Origin: Ferrovibrio terrae
GTDB lineage: Bacteria; Pseudomonadota; Alphaproteobacteria; Ferrovibrionales; Ferrovibrionaceae
NCBI RefSeq assembly: GCF_007197755.1
Contig: NZ_CP041636.1
Coordinates: 3,508,001-3,572,000, forward strand
Direction: 5' to 3'
DNA length: 64,000 bases
The number at the start of each line of letters is the position of its first letter. Position 1 is the first letter of the stretch. Of the stretch, positions 39,225-50,044 are shown piece after piece. Under the pieces are notes generated by a model. The model worked only from the letters and a program-made list of their open reading frames with translations. It searched no databases and was not told the DNA's origin. The position numbers and the translations under genes are program-made.

Positions 39225-40546
39225 TGCAGCCCCGCCTTCTGCAGCGAGCGCCGGAATCGCCGCAGCCCCCACCACACTGCAACTGCCACCACCGGGATCG
39301 CCACGCCGATGGCGATTTCCTTGTTCACCGGCAGACCGGCCGCGTGCAAGGCCTGCGCGGCATAACCCACCAGCCCCACCACGTAATACGTGATCGCGGC
39401 GACCGAGAGACCCTCGACGGTTTCCTGCAAGCGCAATTGCAGCCGCGAGCGTTGGTTCATCGCCTCGAGCAGTTCGACATTCTGCCGCTCCAGCGCGACA
39501 TCGACGCGGGTACGCAGCAGGTTGGCCATGCGCGTCGCCCGGCGCGACAAGCCCTCGATGCGTTCGGCCATCGTGCTGCAGGTCCGCATCGCCGGCGATA
39601 AACGCCGCTCCATGAATTCACCCAGCGTGGGCATGCCAGCGATACGGCTCTCGCGCAGCTCGGCGATGCGGCGCTCGACCAGGGCGTGATAGGCGCGTGC
39701 CGCGCCAAAACGGTAGGGCGTATCGACGGCGAGCGTCTCGACCTCGGCCGCGAGGCCGGCCAGTTCGAGCAACAGCGTCTGTTCGCTTTCCTGCCCGACA
39801 TCGACCATGCGGCCGGATAATTTCGCCAGGCCCTGTTCGAGCGCGGTGATGCGCGGCGCGACCTGCTGCGCCAGCGGCAGCGCCAGCAGCGCCATCATGC
39901 GGTAGGTTTCGATATCGAGCAGGCGCATGACGATGCGGCCACGCTGGGCCTCGGTCAGGCCGTGGTCATGGATCAGGAAACGCACGCTGTCATCCGCACC
40001 GAGGAAGAAATCGGTCCAGACCGTGGCGTGCCCCTCGGCCACGCGGCTCGCCACCAGCGTGGGGCCGTCGAACAGCCGCTGCAACTGCAGATCGGTTGGC
40101 GCGGCTTCATCAGAACTGAGCAGCGTAATATCCGCCGTCACCATCAGTTGCCCCGGCAGGGCTTTGAGCCAGCCGTCGGGCAACGGCAGGTCGCCCGGCG
40201 CATCCAGTGCGGCACCGGCCTGCCGCGGCAGATACAGCGTGTAGGTGGTGAATTCGGTGCGACGTTCCCAGATCAGGTGGCCAGCACCGGAAAGTTCAAC
40301 CGCCACATGCTTCGCATCCGCTGGCGGTGCATCGGCATGGCAACTGCGGCACAGCGCCGCCAGATGGGCATGTTCGGCGGCGACATCATCGGGCTGCAGC
40401 ATCAGGCCGAGATGCAGCACGCGGGCGGGTGCTGCAATTGGCAAGGGCGGACGGGCATGGACTTCAGCGGCCAGTGCGGCACGCAGCGGATGGGCGCGAT
40501 GCCGCAGACCGTCAGGCAGCAGTGGCTCGCCTATTCTTCCAGCCAT
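39221..40546 (-). CDS. DUF3422-family membrane protein
   Basis: A 441-residue protein with LRAALAAEVHARPPLPIAAP at the N-terminus, the signature of the DUF3422 family, which is widespread in proteobacteria and has no assigned function. The middle is long and helical. Two hydrophobic segments near the end (about residues 383-400 and 410-428, AITYYVVGLVGYAAQAL and IAIGVAIPVVAVAVWWG) should anchor it in the inner membrane. It overlaps the RluA stop by 16 bases, so the two are translationally coupled. Confidence 0.88.
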   Translation of the reverse strand: MAGRIGEPLLPDGLRHRAHPLRAALAAEVHARPPLPIAAPARVLHLGLMLQPDDVAAEHAHLAALCRSCHADAPPADAKHVAVELSGAGHLIWERRTEFTTYTLYLPRQAGAALDAPGDLPLPDGWLKALPGQLMVTADITLLSSDEAAPTDLQLQRLFDGPTLVASRVAEGHATVWTDFFLGADDSVRFLIHDHGLTEAQRGRIVMRLLDIETYRMMALLALPLAQQVAPRITALEQGLAKLSGRMVDVGQESEQTLLLELAGLAAEVETLAVDTPYRFGAARAYHALVERRIAELRESRIAGMPTLGEFMERRLSPAMRTCSTMAERIEGLSRRATRMANLLRTRVDVALERQNVELLEAMNQRSRLQLRLQETVEGLSVAAITYYVVGLVGYAAQALHAAGLPVNKEIAIGVAIPVVAVAVWWGLRRFRRSLQKAGLH

Positions 40547-41517
40547 GCGTCGGCGCTTTTGTCCAAAGTGAGGCCGAGGAAATCCCAGGTCGCGGCCATA
40601 TGCGGCGACAGGGGCGCGCGCACTTCCAGCTTGCCGCCATCGGGATGCGCCAACCTGATGCCGCGCGCATGCAGATGCAGCTTGCGGCTGACTCCGCCCG
40701 TGAGAAACGCTTCGGCCGCACCGTATTTGCCGTCGCCGACAATCGGCGTGCCCATCGCCGCCGCATGCACGCGCAGCTGATGCGTGCGACCGGTCAGCGG
40801 CGCCATGCCGAGCCAGGCGGCGCGCTTGCCGGCTGTCTCGATGGTGCGATAGAGCGTGACGGCGTTCTTGCCTTCGTCTTCGTCATAGACCATGCGCTCG
40901 CCAGCGCCGCCCGCCAGCTTGGCCAGCGGCAGGTCGATCTTGCCCATGCGCTGCTCCGGCACGCCCATCACCAGCGCCCAGTACAGCTTGTGCGCATCGC
41001 GCTTGCGCAGGGCCTCGGCCAGTTTGGCGGCCGCGCTGGCACTGCGCGCCAGCAGCAGAACGCCCGACGTATCCTTGTCGAGGCGATGCACCAGACGCGG
41101 GCGTTCGGCATTGCCGAATTTCAGATAGCCGAGCAGGCCGTCGAGATGCTCGGTCAGTCCGGTGCCGCCCTGCGTGGCGAGACCGGCCGGCTTGTTCAGC
41201 ACGATCACCGCATCGTCCTTGTGCAGGACAGCGGCTTCCAGTTCGGCGATGCGCTCGGGGCTGGCTTTGGCCGGCTGGGGCGTGCGCGGCCTGTCATCAT
41301 CCTTCGGCGGATCGCCGAGCGGCGGAATACGGATGGCCTGACCGGTTTCCAGCCGTGTCGCCGCCTTGACGCGGCCGCCATCGATGCGGACCTGTCCGGT
41401 GCGCAGCAGCTTTTCCAGCTTGGCATGGCCAAGCCACGGGTAATGACGCTTGAACCAGCGGTCGAGACGCAGGTCGGCTTCGTCGGCACTGACGGTACGG
41501 GTGGTTACCTGGGACAT
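40531..41517 (-). CDS. RluA-family rRNA/tRNA pseudouridine synthase
   Basis: A 328-residue pseudouridine synthase. An N-terminal S4-like RNA-binding domain (RLDRWFKRHYPWLGHAKLEK) is followed by the catalytic domain with PRLVHRLDKDTSGVLLLARS, whose Asp is the nucleophile, and LTGRTHQLRVHAAAMGTPI. The S4 domain and length match RluC/RluD-type enzymes that modify large-subunit rRNA. The exact target position cannot be set. It is the first gene of a row with DUF3422. Confidence 0.92.
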   Translation of the reverse strand: MSQVTTRTVSADEADLRLDRWFKRHYPWLGHAKLEKLLRTGQVRIDGGRVKAATRLETGQAIRIPPLGDPPKDDDRPRTPQPAKASPERIAELEAAVLHKDDAVIVLNKPAGLATQGGTGLTEHLDGLLGYLKFGNAERPRLVHRLDKDTSGVLLLARSASAAAKLAEALRKRDAHKLYWALVMGVPEQRMGKIDLPLAKLAGGAGERMVYDEDEGKNAVTLYRTIETAGKRAAWLGMAPLTGRTHQLRVHAAAMGTPIVGDGKYGAAEAFLTGGVSRKLHLHARGIRLAHPDGGKLEVRAPLSPHMAATWDFLGLTLDKSADAWLEE

Positions 41518-41548
41518 GGGGGCACTCTAGAGCGGGAGGATCGACCTG

Positions 41549-41968
41549 TCAGCGCCAGACGCGGCGCAGGGTGTCCTTTTCCTTGGGTTCGTCCGCGACC
41601 GGAGCGGGGTCCGGGTTGAGGGCGCGCTGGCGTTCGCGTTCGGCCTGCCGCTCCATCCATTCCTGGCGGCGCTGCTCATGCCCTTCGACCGACTGGACCT
41701 CGATCTCGCATTCCTGGGCGGCAGCGAACAGTATCTGGCGGGTGACGTTCTTGAACTGGGCCAGCTTGCCGTAGAAGCAGTCGTCCCGGCTCGGCACAAC
41801 GCCCGGCGTGTAGAAGGCCTTTTCCTTCGGCGTCGCCAGAAAAAAGGTGTAGACCCCCGCGCCTGCCAGCAGCAGGAGAGCGATCACACCGAGAAAACCC
41901 ATGCGCTGCAGCACGGAAAAGCGCTCCATGAAGGAATGTGCGGGCGGTCTGCTCGAAGGTGACGGCAT
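41549..41968 (-). CDS. Small single-pass membrane protein
   Basis: A 139-residue protein with one TM helix (residues ~22-43, MGFLGVIALLLLAGAGVYTFF), an extracytoplasmic or cytoplasmic mid part with two Cys (RDDCFYGKLAQ and AAQECEIEV), and a C-terminal highly charged helix rich in Arg, Glu and Gln. No family was recognised. It lies between rarA and the RluA gene on the same strand. Two starts are possible (41968 or 41929); neither has a strong ribosome binding site. Confidence 0.65.
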   Translation of the reverse strand: MPSPSSRPPAHSFMERFSVLQRMGFLGVIALLLLAGAGVYTFFLATPKEKAFYTPGVVPSRDDCFYGKLAQFKNVTRQILFAAAQECEIEVQSVEGHEQRRQEWMERQAERERQRALNPDPAPVADEPKEKDTLRRVWR

Positions 41969-42044
41969 ACCCGCAATTTACATCAAATTTATAGTACGGT
42001 CAGCGTTAGGACTTGGTTAACGCAACGCTGGCTGCAGGACCGCG

Positions 42045-43382
42045 TCAGTCCTCTTCATCCTGGCGACGACTGCGCAGCTTCTGCCAGTAATCCAGCCTTT
42101 TAATGATGTCGCGCTCAAAGCCGCGCTCCACCGGGCGGTAGAAATGCTGCCGGTCCATCCCATCGGGGAAGTAGTTCTGGCCCGAGAAGCCGTCGGCAGC
42201 GTCGTGGTCGTAGGCATAGCCGGCGCTGTAGCCAAGCTCCTTCATCATCTTGGTCGGCGCGTTCAGGATATGCATCGGCGGCGCCAGCGACCCATGCTCG
42301 CGCGCCGCACGCTTGGCGCCCTTCTCGGCCTTGTAGGCCGCATTCGATTTCGGCGCGGTGCCGAGATAGATCACCGCCTGCACCAGGCCGAGCTCGCCTT
42401 CCGGCGATCCGAGGAAATCGTACATGTCCTTGGCGGCGAGCGCCTGCAGCAGGGCATTCGGATCGGCCATGCCGATATCCTCGGCGGCGAAACGCACCAG
42501 GCGACGCACGATGTAAAGCGGATCCTCGCCGCCGACCAGCATACGCGCCATCCAGTACAGCGCCGCATCGACATCGGAGCCGCGTAGCGATTTGTGCAAG
42601 GCCGAGATCAGGTTGTAATGCTCATCCTGACTCTTGTCGTAGATCGGTGCGCGCTTTTGTAATGTTTCTGCGAGCCTTGCAGAATCAAGCGGCTCGGTCT
42701 CCGGCGGCAGGGTATAGATCTGTTCGGCCATATTGAGCAGATAGCGGCCGTCACCATCGGCCATGGCACGCAATGCGGCGCGCGCTTCCGGTGTGAGCGG
42801 CAACGGGCGTTCGATGGCTTCGGCGCGCGACAGCAGCTTTTCCTGCGCCTCGTCATCCAGCCGGTGCAGCACGACGACGGACGCCCGCGACAGCAGCGCC
42901 GAGTTCAGCGCGAAGCTGGGATTCTCTGTGGTGGCGCCGACCAGGACCACGGTGCCGTCTTCGACATAGGGCAGGAAGCCATCCTGTTGCGCACGGTTGA
43001 AGCGATGGATTTCATCGACGAACAGCAGCGTGCGCTGGCCCAGCGCGCGGCGCTCGCGCGCGGCCTCGAACACCTTGCGCAGATCGGCCACGCCCGAGAA
43101 CACCGCTGACAGCGGCGCGAATTCGAGGCCGGTTGCATCCGCCAGCAGCCGCGCGATCGAGGTCTTTCCGGTGCCCGGCGGGCCCCACAGGATCAGGCTG
43201 GAAAGTTTTTTTGCCTGTACCATGCGGGCGAGCGGCCCCTCGCCCTGCAGCAGGTGATCCTGGCCGATCACGTCGGCCAGTGTTTTTGGTCGCAGACGGT
43301 CGGCCAACGGCCCGGCGGCTTCCATGCCGGCAGCCGCGAACAGGCTTTCTCCCGTGCCACCCACTGCATCGCGCTTCGCCAT
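42045..43382 (-). CDS. rarA: Replication-associated recombination protein A (AAA+ ATPase)
   Basis: A 445-residue RarA/MgsA/WRNIP1-family clamp-loader-like ATPase acting at stalled forks. LADRLRPKTLADVIGQDHLL is followed by Walker A LWGPPGTGKTSIARLL, Walker B RTLLFVDEIHRFN, sensor 1 VLVGATTENPSF, and the C-terminal tetramerisation region ending in GRRYFP-like text (SGQNYFPDGM). The ATG at 43382 has GGAGC upstream and is two bases after the protease stop, so the two genes are coupled. Confidence 0.95.
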   Translation of the reverse strand: MAKRDAVGGTGESLFAAAGMEAAGPLADRLRPKTLADVIGQDHLLQGEGPLARMVQAKKLSSLILWGPPGTGKTSIARLLADATGLEFAPLSAVFSGVADLRKVFEAARERRALGQRTLLFVDEIHRFNRAQQDGFLPYVEDGTVVLVGATTENPSFALNSALLSRASVVVLHRLDDEAQEKLLSRAEAIERPLPLTPEARAALRAMADGDGRYLLNMAEQIYTLPPETEPLDSARLAETLQKRAPIYDKSQDEHYNLISALHKSLRGSDVDAALYWMARMLVGGEDPLYIVRRLVRFAAEDIGMADPNALLQALAAKDMYDFLGSPEGELGLVQAVIYLGTAPKSNAAYKAEKGAKRAAREHGSLAPPMHILNAPTKMMKELGYSAGYAYDHDAADGFSGQNYFPDGMDRQHFYRPVERGFERDIIKRLDYWQKLRSRRQDEED

Positions 43383-43384
43383 GC

Positions 43385-44806
<1,422 letters not shown>

Positions 44807-44815
44807 GGTTTGATT

Positions 44816-44845
44816 TACATAGGGGGCTTGGTATCGGCTTTTCAA
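44816..44845 (-). promoter_or_regulatory. Candidate promoter of the HtrA-type protease gene
   Basis: On the minus strand TTGAAA (44845-44840) and CCTATGTA (44823-44816) are separated by 16 bases. This fits a sigma32-like -35/-10 pair of alphaproteobacteria, and read as TATGTA with 18 bases of spacing it also fits sigma70 loosely. Transcription would start about 3-5 bases before the ATG. Confidence 0.45.
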
Positions 44846-44910
44846 TGGCTGGCTGCCGGTCGACAGAGGGTTAACGCGGTATTCACAGCTTCCCCCCATT
44901 CTGCCTGCCC

Positions 44911-45348
44911 ATGAAACTCGACAAGCCGATCCTGCAGCAACTGCAGGCCTATTGGGAGGTCAAGCGCGGCGACCGCCCCTATCCGGGGCGTGAGGATATC
45001 GATCCCCTGGAACTGCGCTTCATCATCGGCCACCTGATCCTGGTCGATATCGAACTCAGCCCGCTGCGTTTCCGCTATCGCCTGTTCGGCACCGCCATCG
45101 TGCAGCGCCAGGGTTTCGACATGACCGGCAAATATCTCGACCAGCATCCCTGGCCGGAACTCGCCGCGATGGCCCAGCAGACCTATCTCGAGGTAATCGA
45201 CAGCGGCAAGCCGGCCCTGATCCGCCGCCGCGGCCTGGTCAACGACGGTTACGTCGATCACCAGTCGCTGATCCTGCCACTCGGGCACAGCCGGGTCGAG
45301 ATGCTGCTGTCTGGCGTCGTTTTCACGCCGGAAGCCGAGCAGGACTGA
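44911..45348 (+). CDS. PAS_5-type PAS domain protein (145 aa)
   Basis: A short single-domain protein. Its core VDIELSPLRFRYRLFGTAIV with QRQGFDMTGKYLDQHP (about residues 46-83) aligns closely with the PAS protein encoded at 18054-18581. The N-terminus has YWEVKRGDRPYPGREDIDP, a common lead-in of this family. No output domain or membrane segment. It is divergent from the protease gene and convergent with the ribosomal cluster, so it is a single-gene unit. Function unknown. Confidence 0.8.
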   Translation: MKLDKPILQQLQAYWEVKRGDRPYPGREDIDPLELRFIIGHLILVDIELSPLRFRYRLFGTAIVQRQGFDMTGKYLDQHPWPELAAMAQQTYLEVIDSGKPALIRRRGLVNDGYVDHQSLILPLGHSRVEMLLSGVVFTPEAEQD

Positions 45349-45352
45349 CCCC

Positions 45353-45387
45353 AAAAAGAAAACGGCGGCCCGGAAACCGGACCGCCG
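45353..45387 (-). terminator. Intrinsic terminator of the ribosomal cluster
   Basis: An 11-bp stem (CGGCGGYCCGG and partner, 45363-45373 and 45377-45387) with a 3-base loop. The single irregular position is a G-U pair on the minus-strand RNA but a C-A mismatch on the plus strand. Read on the minus strand it is followed by TTTTCTTTTTGGGG. It lies about 26 bases after the rplQ stop. Confidence 0.85.
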
Positions 45388-45413
45388 CTTCTGATAGTGT
45401 ATGCGTCAGCCGA

Positions 45414-45833
45414 TCAGGCCGCCGCTTCCTCGGTCGCTTCAGCCACCGGGCCCGAATCCTGGCCCTTGGCGGAAACGTCCCGATCGACCAGTTCAACCAC
45501 GGCCATCGGAGCGGCGTCGCCATAGCGGAAGCCGGCCTTCAGCACACGGCTGTAGCCACCGTTGCGCGAGGCATAACGCTGGTTCAGCGTCGAGAACAGC
45601 TTGTCGACAGCCGACTTCTCCGGGATGAAGGAGAGCGCCTGACGGCGAGCATGCAGATCGCCGCGCTTGCCGAGCGTAATCAGCTTGTCGATCAGCGGCT
45701 TCAGCTCCTTGGCTTTCGGCAGCGTGGTCGTGATCTGCTCGTGCTTGATCAGCGAGGCAACCATGTTGCCAAACATGGCGCGACGATGTGCGCTGGACTT
45801 ATTCAGTTTGCGGCCGGCATTGCGGTGACGCAT
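45414..45833 (-). CDS. rplQ: 50S ribosomal protein L17
   Basis: bL17, 139 residues, starting [17 protein letters not shown] as is usual, with [17 protein letters not shown] close by. The last ~20 residues ([14 protein letters not shown] region) are an acidic, Ala-rich tail typical of alphaproteobacterial L17. It is the last gene of the cluster, 35 bases after rpoA, and is followed by an intrinsic terminator. Confidence 0.96.
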   Translation of the reverse strand: MRHRNAGRKLNKSSAHRRAMFGNMVASLIKHEQITTTLPKAKELKPLIDKLITLGKRGDLHARRQALSFIPEKSAVDKLFSTLNQRYASRNGGYSRVLKAGFRYGDAAPMAVVELVDRDVSAKGQDSGPVAEATEEAAA

Positions 45834-45868
45834 GAGACTCTCCTCGATCTTCCTTTAGGCGGACAGGA

Positions 45869-46885
45869 TCAGTACTGATCCTGCAGCTTCTTCGCCAGTT
45901 CCTCGATATTCTCCGGCGGCCAGTTGGGGACATGCATACCGAGATGCAGACCCATCTGAGCCAGAACTTCCTTGATCTCATTGAGCGACTTGCGGCCGAA
46001 ATTCGGCGTGCGCAGCATCTCTGCTTCGGTCTTCTGGATCAGATCACCGATGTAGACGATGTTGTCGTTCTTCAGGCAGTTGGCCGAACGCACCGAGAGC
46101 TCGAGCTCGTCGACGCGGCGCAGCAGGTTCGGATTGAACTCCGGCTCGCTGGCAATCTTCTCACGGCTTTCCGCCTTCGGCTCTTCGAAGTTGATGAAGA
46201 GCTGCAGCTGGTCCTGCAGGATGCGGGCGGCATAAGCCAGCGCGTCATCCGGCTTGATCGCGCCATTGGTCTCCATCTGCATGGTCAGCTTGTCATAGTC
46301 GAGAATCTGGCCCTCGCGGGTGTTCTCGACCTTGTAGGAGACCTTGCGCACCGGGCTGTACAGCGCATCGACCGGGATCAGGCCGATCGGCGCATCTTCA
46401 GGACGATTGGCCGAAGCCGGCACGTAGCCCTTGCCGGTCTCGACGGTCAGCTCCATGCGGATGCTGGCGCCGGCGTCCAGGGTGCAGAGCACGTGATTCG
46501 GATCCATGACTTCGATGTCATGGCCGGTCTCGATCATCTTGGCGGTCACTTCGACCGGACCCTGCGCATTCAGATGCATGCGCTTCGGGCCTTCGCCGTG
46601 CATCTTCAGTGCCATCGACTTGATGTTCAGCACGATGTCGGTGACGTCTTCACGCACGCCCGGAATGGACGAGAATTCATGCAGCACGCCGTCGATCTTG
46701 ATCGACGTGACGGCAGCGCCCTGCAGCGACGACAGCAGCACGCGACGCAGCGCGTTGCCCAGCGTCAGACCAAAACCACGCTCCAGCGGTTCGGCAACAA
46801 TAGTGGCAGTCCGGCCCGGCACAGCGCCCGGCTCAATTACCAGCTTGTTCGGCTTAATCAGATCGGTCCAATTCTTCTGGATCAC
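45869..46885 (-). CDS. rpoA: DNA-directed RNA polymerase alpha subunit
   Basis: The 338-residue alpha subunit that nucleates RNA polymerase assembly. The N-terminal dimerisation domain includes [20 protein letters not shown] and [18 protein letters not shown]. The C-terminal domain (about 250-330) keeps the DNA- and activator-contact helix [17 protein letters not shown] and [16 protein letters not shown]. Upstream, a 129-bp gap after rpsK contains two hairpins, which is unusual inside this dense cluster. Confidence 0.97.
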   Translation of the reverse strand: MIQKNWTDLIKPNKLVIEPGAVPGRTATIVAEPLERGFGLTLGNALRRVLLSSLQGAAVTSIKIDGVLHEFSSIPGVREDVTDIVLNIKSMALKMHGEGPKRMHLNAQGPVEVTAKMIETGHDIEVMDPNHVLCTLDAGASIRMELTVETGKGYVPASANRPEDAPIGLIPVDALYSPVRKVSYKVENTREGQILDYDKLTMQMETNGAIKPDDALAYAARILQDQLQLFINFEEPKAESREKIASEPEFNPNLLRRVDELELSVRSANCLKNDNIVYIGDLIQKTEAEMLRTPNFGRKSLNEIKEVLAQMGLHLGMHVPNWPPENIEELAKKLQDQY

Positions 46886-46948
46886 CTGTAACCTCGTTCG
46901 GTTGCGGCGGGTGCGGAACTCCGCCTAGACCACCTCGGGTGCGGCAAC

Positions 46949-47007
46949 GGCCGCGCTGACGGCGGCCGGCCTCATGTTCTTTTCTGCGCCGGACCTAAAT
47001 CCGGCGC
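46949..47007 (-). promoter_or_regulatory. Two hairpins in the rpsK-rpoA gap
   Basis: A perfect 8-bp stem (GCGCCGGA / TCCGGCGC, 46986-46993 and 47000-47007, 6-base loop) lies 7 bases past the rpsK stop. A second, 6-bp stem (GGCCGC / GCGGCC, 46949-46954 and 46962-46967) follows. Neither has a T-run, so they look like processing, protection or attenuation elements rather than full terminators. Confidence 0.45.
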
Positions 47008-47014
47008 GGACCGT

Positions 47015-47407
47015 TTAGATGCGGCGGCGCTTCGGCGGACGGCAGCCGTTGTGCGGGATCGGCGTGACATCGCGAATGCTGGTGATGACGAAGCCGACGG
47101 CCTGCAGAGCGCGCAACGCGGATTCGCGACCCGAACCCGGGCCCTTCACCTCAACCTCGAGGGTACGCACGCCATGCTCGGCAGCACGACGACCAGCGGT
47201 ATCGGCGGCGACCTGAGCGGCATACGGGGTCGACTTGCGCGAACCCTTGAAGCCCTGGCTACCAGCCGACGACCAGGCAATGGTGTTGCCCTGCGCGTCG
47301 GTGATGGTGATCATCGTGTTGTTGAACGAAGCATTCACATGCGCAACGGCAGAGGTGATGTTCTTCTTTTCCTTGCGCCGAGGGCGCGCGGCCTTGTCCT
47401 TGACCAT
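47015..47407 (-). CDS. rpsK: 30S ribosomal protein S11
   Basis: uS11, 130 residues, a platform protein. [20 protein letters not shown] and [19 protein letters not shown] are diagnostic, ending [18 protein letters not shown] as normal. It follows rpsM with a 36-base gap and precedes the hairpin-containing spacer before rpoA. Confidence 0.96.
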   Translation of the reverse strand: MVKDKAARPRRKEKKNITSAVAHVNASFNNTMITITDAQGNTIAWSSAGSQGFKGSRKSTPYAAQVAADTAGRRAAEHGVRTLEVEVKGPGSGRESALRALQAVGFVITSIRDVTPIPHNGCRPPKRRRI

Positions 47408-47443
47408 GAGTATCCTGCAGTCCTTAAAACGGGGGCTAACGGT

Positions 47444-47821
47444 TTAGCGCGCGGCCTTCTTCTTGCCGGCGATGGCGACCGCCTTGCCCTTGCGGGTGCG
47501 GGCGTTGGTATGGGTACGCTGACCGCGAACCGGCAGGCCCTTGCGGTGACGCAGGCCACGGTAGCAGCCCAGATCCATCAGACGCTTGATGTCCATGGCG
47601 ATCTCGCGACGCAGGTCACCTTCGACCTTGTAGTCACGATCGATGGCTTCGCGGATCTGCAGCACTTCGGCGTCAGTCAGCTGATTGACGCGGCGCTCCG
47701 TCGGAAGGCCCACCTTTTCGCAAATCTGTTTCGCCTTCACCCGGCCAATGCCGTAGATGTAGGTCAGTGCGATCTCGACCCGCTTATTGGTCGGAATATT
47801 CACGCCAGCGATACGCGCCAC
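47444..47821 (-). CDS. rpsM: 30S ribosomal protein S13
   Basis: uS13, 125 residues, contacting 16S rRNA in the head and L5 across the subunit bridge. [19 protein letters not shown] and [20 protein letters not shown] are diagnostic. The start is GTG with GAGGAGAA upstream and an in-frame TGA just above. A strong promoter and hairpins lie in the 187-bp gap between adk and this gene, so it probably heads a secondary transcript rpsM-rpsK-rpoA-rplQ. Confidence 0.96.
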   Translation of the reverse strand: MARIAGVNIPTNKRVEIALTYIYGIGRVKAKQICEKVGLPTERRVNQLTDAEVLQIREAIDRDYKVEGDLRREIAMDIKRLMDLGCYRGLRHRKGLPVRGQRTHTNARTRKGKAVAIAGKKKAAR

Positions 47822-47841
47822 GTTCTTCTCCTCGAATCACC

Positions 47842-47862
47842 CGCTCCGACCTTGCCGGAGCG
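47842..47862 (-). promoter_or_regulatory. 7-bp hairpin just upstream of rpsM
   Basis: CGCTCCG and CGGAGCG form a perfect 7-bp stem with a 7-base loop, ending 20 bases before the GTG start and just above the GAGGAGAA ribosome binding site. It is well placed for translational control of rpsM. No match to the known E. coli alpha-operon leader structure was seen. Confidence 0.4.
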
Positions 47863-47943
47863 TTCACCTTGGCACCGATGAGACATGAGCAAACCCAACG
47901 AAGTCATAGACTTACGTCGGGATCCGCAGCCTCAATTGTCGCT

Positions 47944-47994
47944 CGCGCCCGTTGCCAAGGGGCGCGATTATAGAAACTTCCTCTACTCAGTCAA
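47944..47994 (-). promoter_or_regulatory. Sigma70 promoter before rpsM with an adjacent dyad
   Basis: TTGACT (47994-47989) and TATAAT (47972-47967) are 16 bases apart, a near-consensus promoter. Immediately after the -10, CGCGCCC and GGGCGCG (47966-47960 and 47950-47944) form a 7-bp inverted repeat with a 9-base centre that spans the expected transcription start. The dyad may be an operator or an early RNA hairpin. Confidence 0.75.
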
Positions 47995-48008
47995 CTACTT
48001 AAAGGCAC

Positions 48009-48659
48009 TCAAAGCGAGGCTAAAACGTCCTCGATCTGGCGCGTTACATCGTCGATTTCAGCCATCCCGTCGACCCTCCGCAGGATGCCCCGCCCCTCGT
48101 AATACGGGAGAAGCGGTGCCGTCTGCTCGTGGTAGGCCTTGAGCCGGGGAACCACGGTCTCGGCCTTGTCGTCCGCCCGGCGGGTGAACTCGGTCGAGCC
48201 GCAGCGGTCACATACGCCCGGCTGCTTGGTCGGCTGAAACTTGTCATGGTAGCCCGCGCCGCACTTGGCGCAGGTGAATCGGCCGGTGATACGCTCAACC
48301 AGAATGGAGTCGTTCACCTGCATCTCGATCACGGCGTCCAGCTTGAGCTTGCGCTCCGCCAGCATCTTGTCGAGCGCTTCGGCCTGCTTGGTGGTGCGCG
48401 GGAAGCCGTCCAGGATGAAACCCTTGCGGCAATCCGGCTGATCGATGCGGTCGGCGATGATGCCGACCACGATCTCGTCCGAGACCAGAGCGCCGCTGTC
48501 CATGATCGCCTTGGCCTTCAGGCCGATGGCGGTGCCGGCCTTGACGGCGGCACGCAGCATGTCACCGGTCGAAAGCTGCACCAGGCCATGCTGGGCGGTC
48601 AGGCGCTGGGCCTGGGTGCCTTTGCCGGCACCCGGCGGTCCGAGCAGGATCAGCCTCAT
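48009..48659 (-). CDS. adk: Adenylate kinase
   Basis: Adk interconverts ATP + AMP and 2 ADP in the cytoplasm. The 216-residue long-form enzyme has the P-loop [16 protein letters not shown] and the [14 protein letters not shown] motif. The LID holds four cysteines ([10 protein letters not shown] and VCDRCGS), so it should bind zinc. Its ATG overlaps the secY stop by one base (TAATG), so translation is coupled to the Sec channel gene. Confidence 0.96.
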   Translation of the reverse strand: MRLILLGPPGAGKGTQAQRLTAQHGLVQLSTGDMLRAAVKAGTAIGLKAKAIMDSGALVSDEIVVGIIADRIDQPDCRKGFILDGFPRTTKQAEALDKMLAERKLKLDAVIEMQVNDSILVERITGRFTCAKCGAGYHDKFQPTKQPGVCDRCGSTEFTRRADDKAETVVPRLKAYHEQTAPLLPYYEGRGILRRVDGMAEIDDVTRQIEDVLASL

Positions 48660-50005
48660 TATTTGCGCGCTCCCCTCAGTTTGGCCTTCTTGATGAGGCC
48701 CTCATACTGGTGTGCCAGCAGATGCGACTGGATCTGGGCGACGGTATCCATGGTCACGCTGACCACGATCAGCAACGAGGTACCACCGAAATAGAACGGG
48801 ACCGAGTACTGGGAAATCAGGAATTCAGGCAACAAGCAGACGCCGGCGATGTAGGCAGCACCAACCACGGTCAGACGGGTCAGCACGTAATCGAAATACT
48901 CCGCCGTACGCTGGCCCGGGCGGATGCCCGGCACGAAACCGCCGTACTTCTTCAGATTGTCGGCCGTCTCGTTCGGATTGAACACCACCGAGGTATAGAA
49001 GAAGCAGAAGAACACGATCAATGCGACATAAGTCACCATATAGAGCGGCTGGCCATGACCGAGCATGGTCGTGACCGTGGTGACCCAGCCAGGCGCGCCG
49101 GAGCTGGCGGTGAACTGCGCGACGGTCGCCGGCATCAGCAGCAGGGACGACGCGAAGATCGGCGGAATCACGCCCGAGGTGTTCAGCTTCAGCGGCAGAT
49201 GCGAGCTCTCGCCGCCGAACATGCGGGCGCCCTGCTGTCGCTTGGGATATTGCACCAGGATGCGGCGCTGGGCGCGCTCCATGAAGACGATGAAGGTGAT
49301 GACGGCGACAATCAGCACCAGCAGGAACAGGATGAAGAAGGTGCTGATGGCGCCGGTGCGGCCGAGTTCGAGCGTGGCAGCCAGCGCGCGCGGCAGTTCC
49401 GCGATGATGCCGGCGAAGATGATCAGCGAGATGCCCTGGCCGACGCCGCGCTGGGTGATCTGCTCGCCCAGCCACATCAGGAACAGCGTGCCGCCGGTCA
49501 GCGTGACCACGGTGGTGAGGCGGAAGAACATGCCCGGATCCATCACGGCGCCGCCGCGGCTGCCAGTCATGCCTTCAAGGCCGACCGCAATGCCGTAGGA
49601 CTGGATGAGGGCCAGGAAGACCGTGCCGTAACGGGTATATTGATTGAGCTTCTTGCGGCCCGCCTCGCCTTCCTTCTTCAGCGCTTCGAGCTGCGGCGTG
49701 ACCGCGGTCAGAAGCTGCACGATGATGGAGGCCGAGATATACGGCATGATATTGAGCGCGAAGATGGTCATGCGCTCAAGCGCGCCACCCGCGAACACAT
49801 TGAACATGCCGAGAATGCCGCCAGCCTGCTGGCGGAAGATGTCAGCCATGATCTGCGGGTCGATACCTGGCAGGGGAATATAGGTACCGAGCCGGTAAAC
49901 GATCAGGGCGCCGATCGTAAACCAGATGCGCTTCTTCAATTCGGTCGCTTTGGAGAACGCCCCGAGGTTGAGGCTGCCTGCCATGCGTTCCGCTGCCGAT
50001 GCCAT
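48659..50005 (-). CDS. secY: Protein translocase subunit SecY
   Basis: The 448-residue channel of the Sec translocon, with ten predicted TM helices. The N-terminus reads [17 protein letters not shown], the plug/TM2 region [20 protein letters not shown], and the C-terminal cytoplasmic loops include [16 protein letters not shown] (contact for the ribosome/SecA) and [19 protein letters not shown]. It is separated from rplO by 83 bases containing a strong hairpin. Confidence 0.97.
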   Translation of the reverse strand: MASAAERMAGSLNLGAFSKATELKKRIWFTIGALIVYRLGTYIPLPGIDPQIMADIFRQQAGGILGMFNVFAGGALERMTIFALNIMPYISASIIVQLLTAVTPQLEALKKEGEAGRKKLNQYTRYGTVFLALIQSYGIAVGLEGMTGSRGGAVMDPGMFFRLTTVVTLTGGTLFLMWLGEQITQRGVGQGISLIIFAGIIAELPRALAATLELGRTGAISTFFILFLLVLIVAVITFIVFMERAQRRILVQYPKRQQGARMFGGESSHLPLKLNTSGVIPPIFASSLLLMPATVAQFTASSGAPGWVTTVTTMLGHGQPLYMVTYVALIVFFCFFYTSVVFNPNETADNLKKYGGFVPGIRPGQRTAEYFDYVLTRLTVVGAAYIAGVCLLPEFLISQYSVPFYFGGTSLLIVVSVTMDTVAQIQSHLLAHQYEGLIKKAKLRGARK

Positions 50006-50044
50006 ATACGAGCCCTAAATCCGACCGCGTGAACCTGAAAACTG

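Noticed and set aside
41969-42044. 7-bp inverted repeat CAGCGTT/AACGCTG after rarA as a terminator
   Set aside because: The loop is 16 bases and no T-run follows; it was too weak to list.
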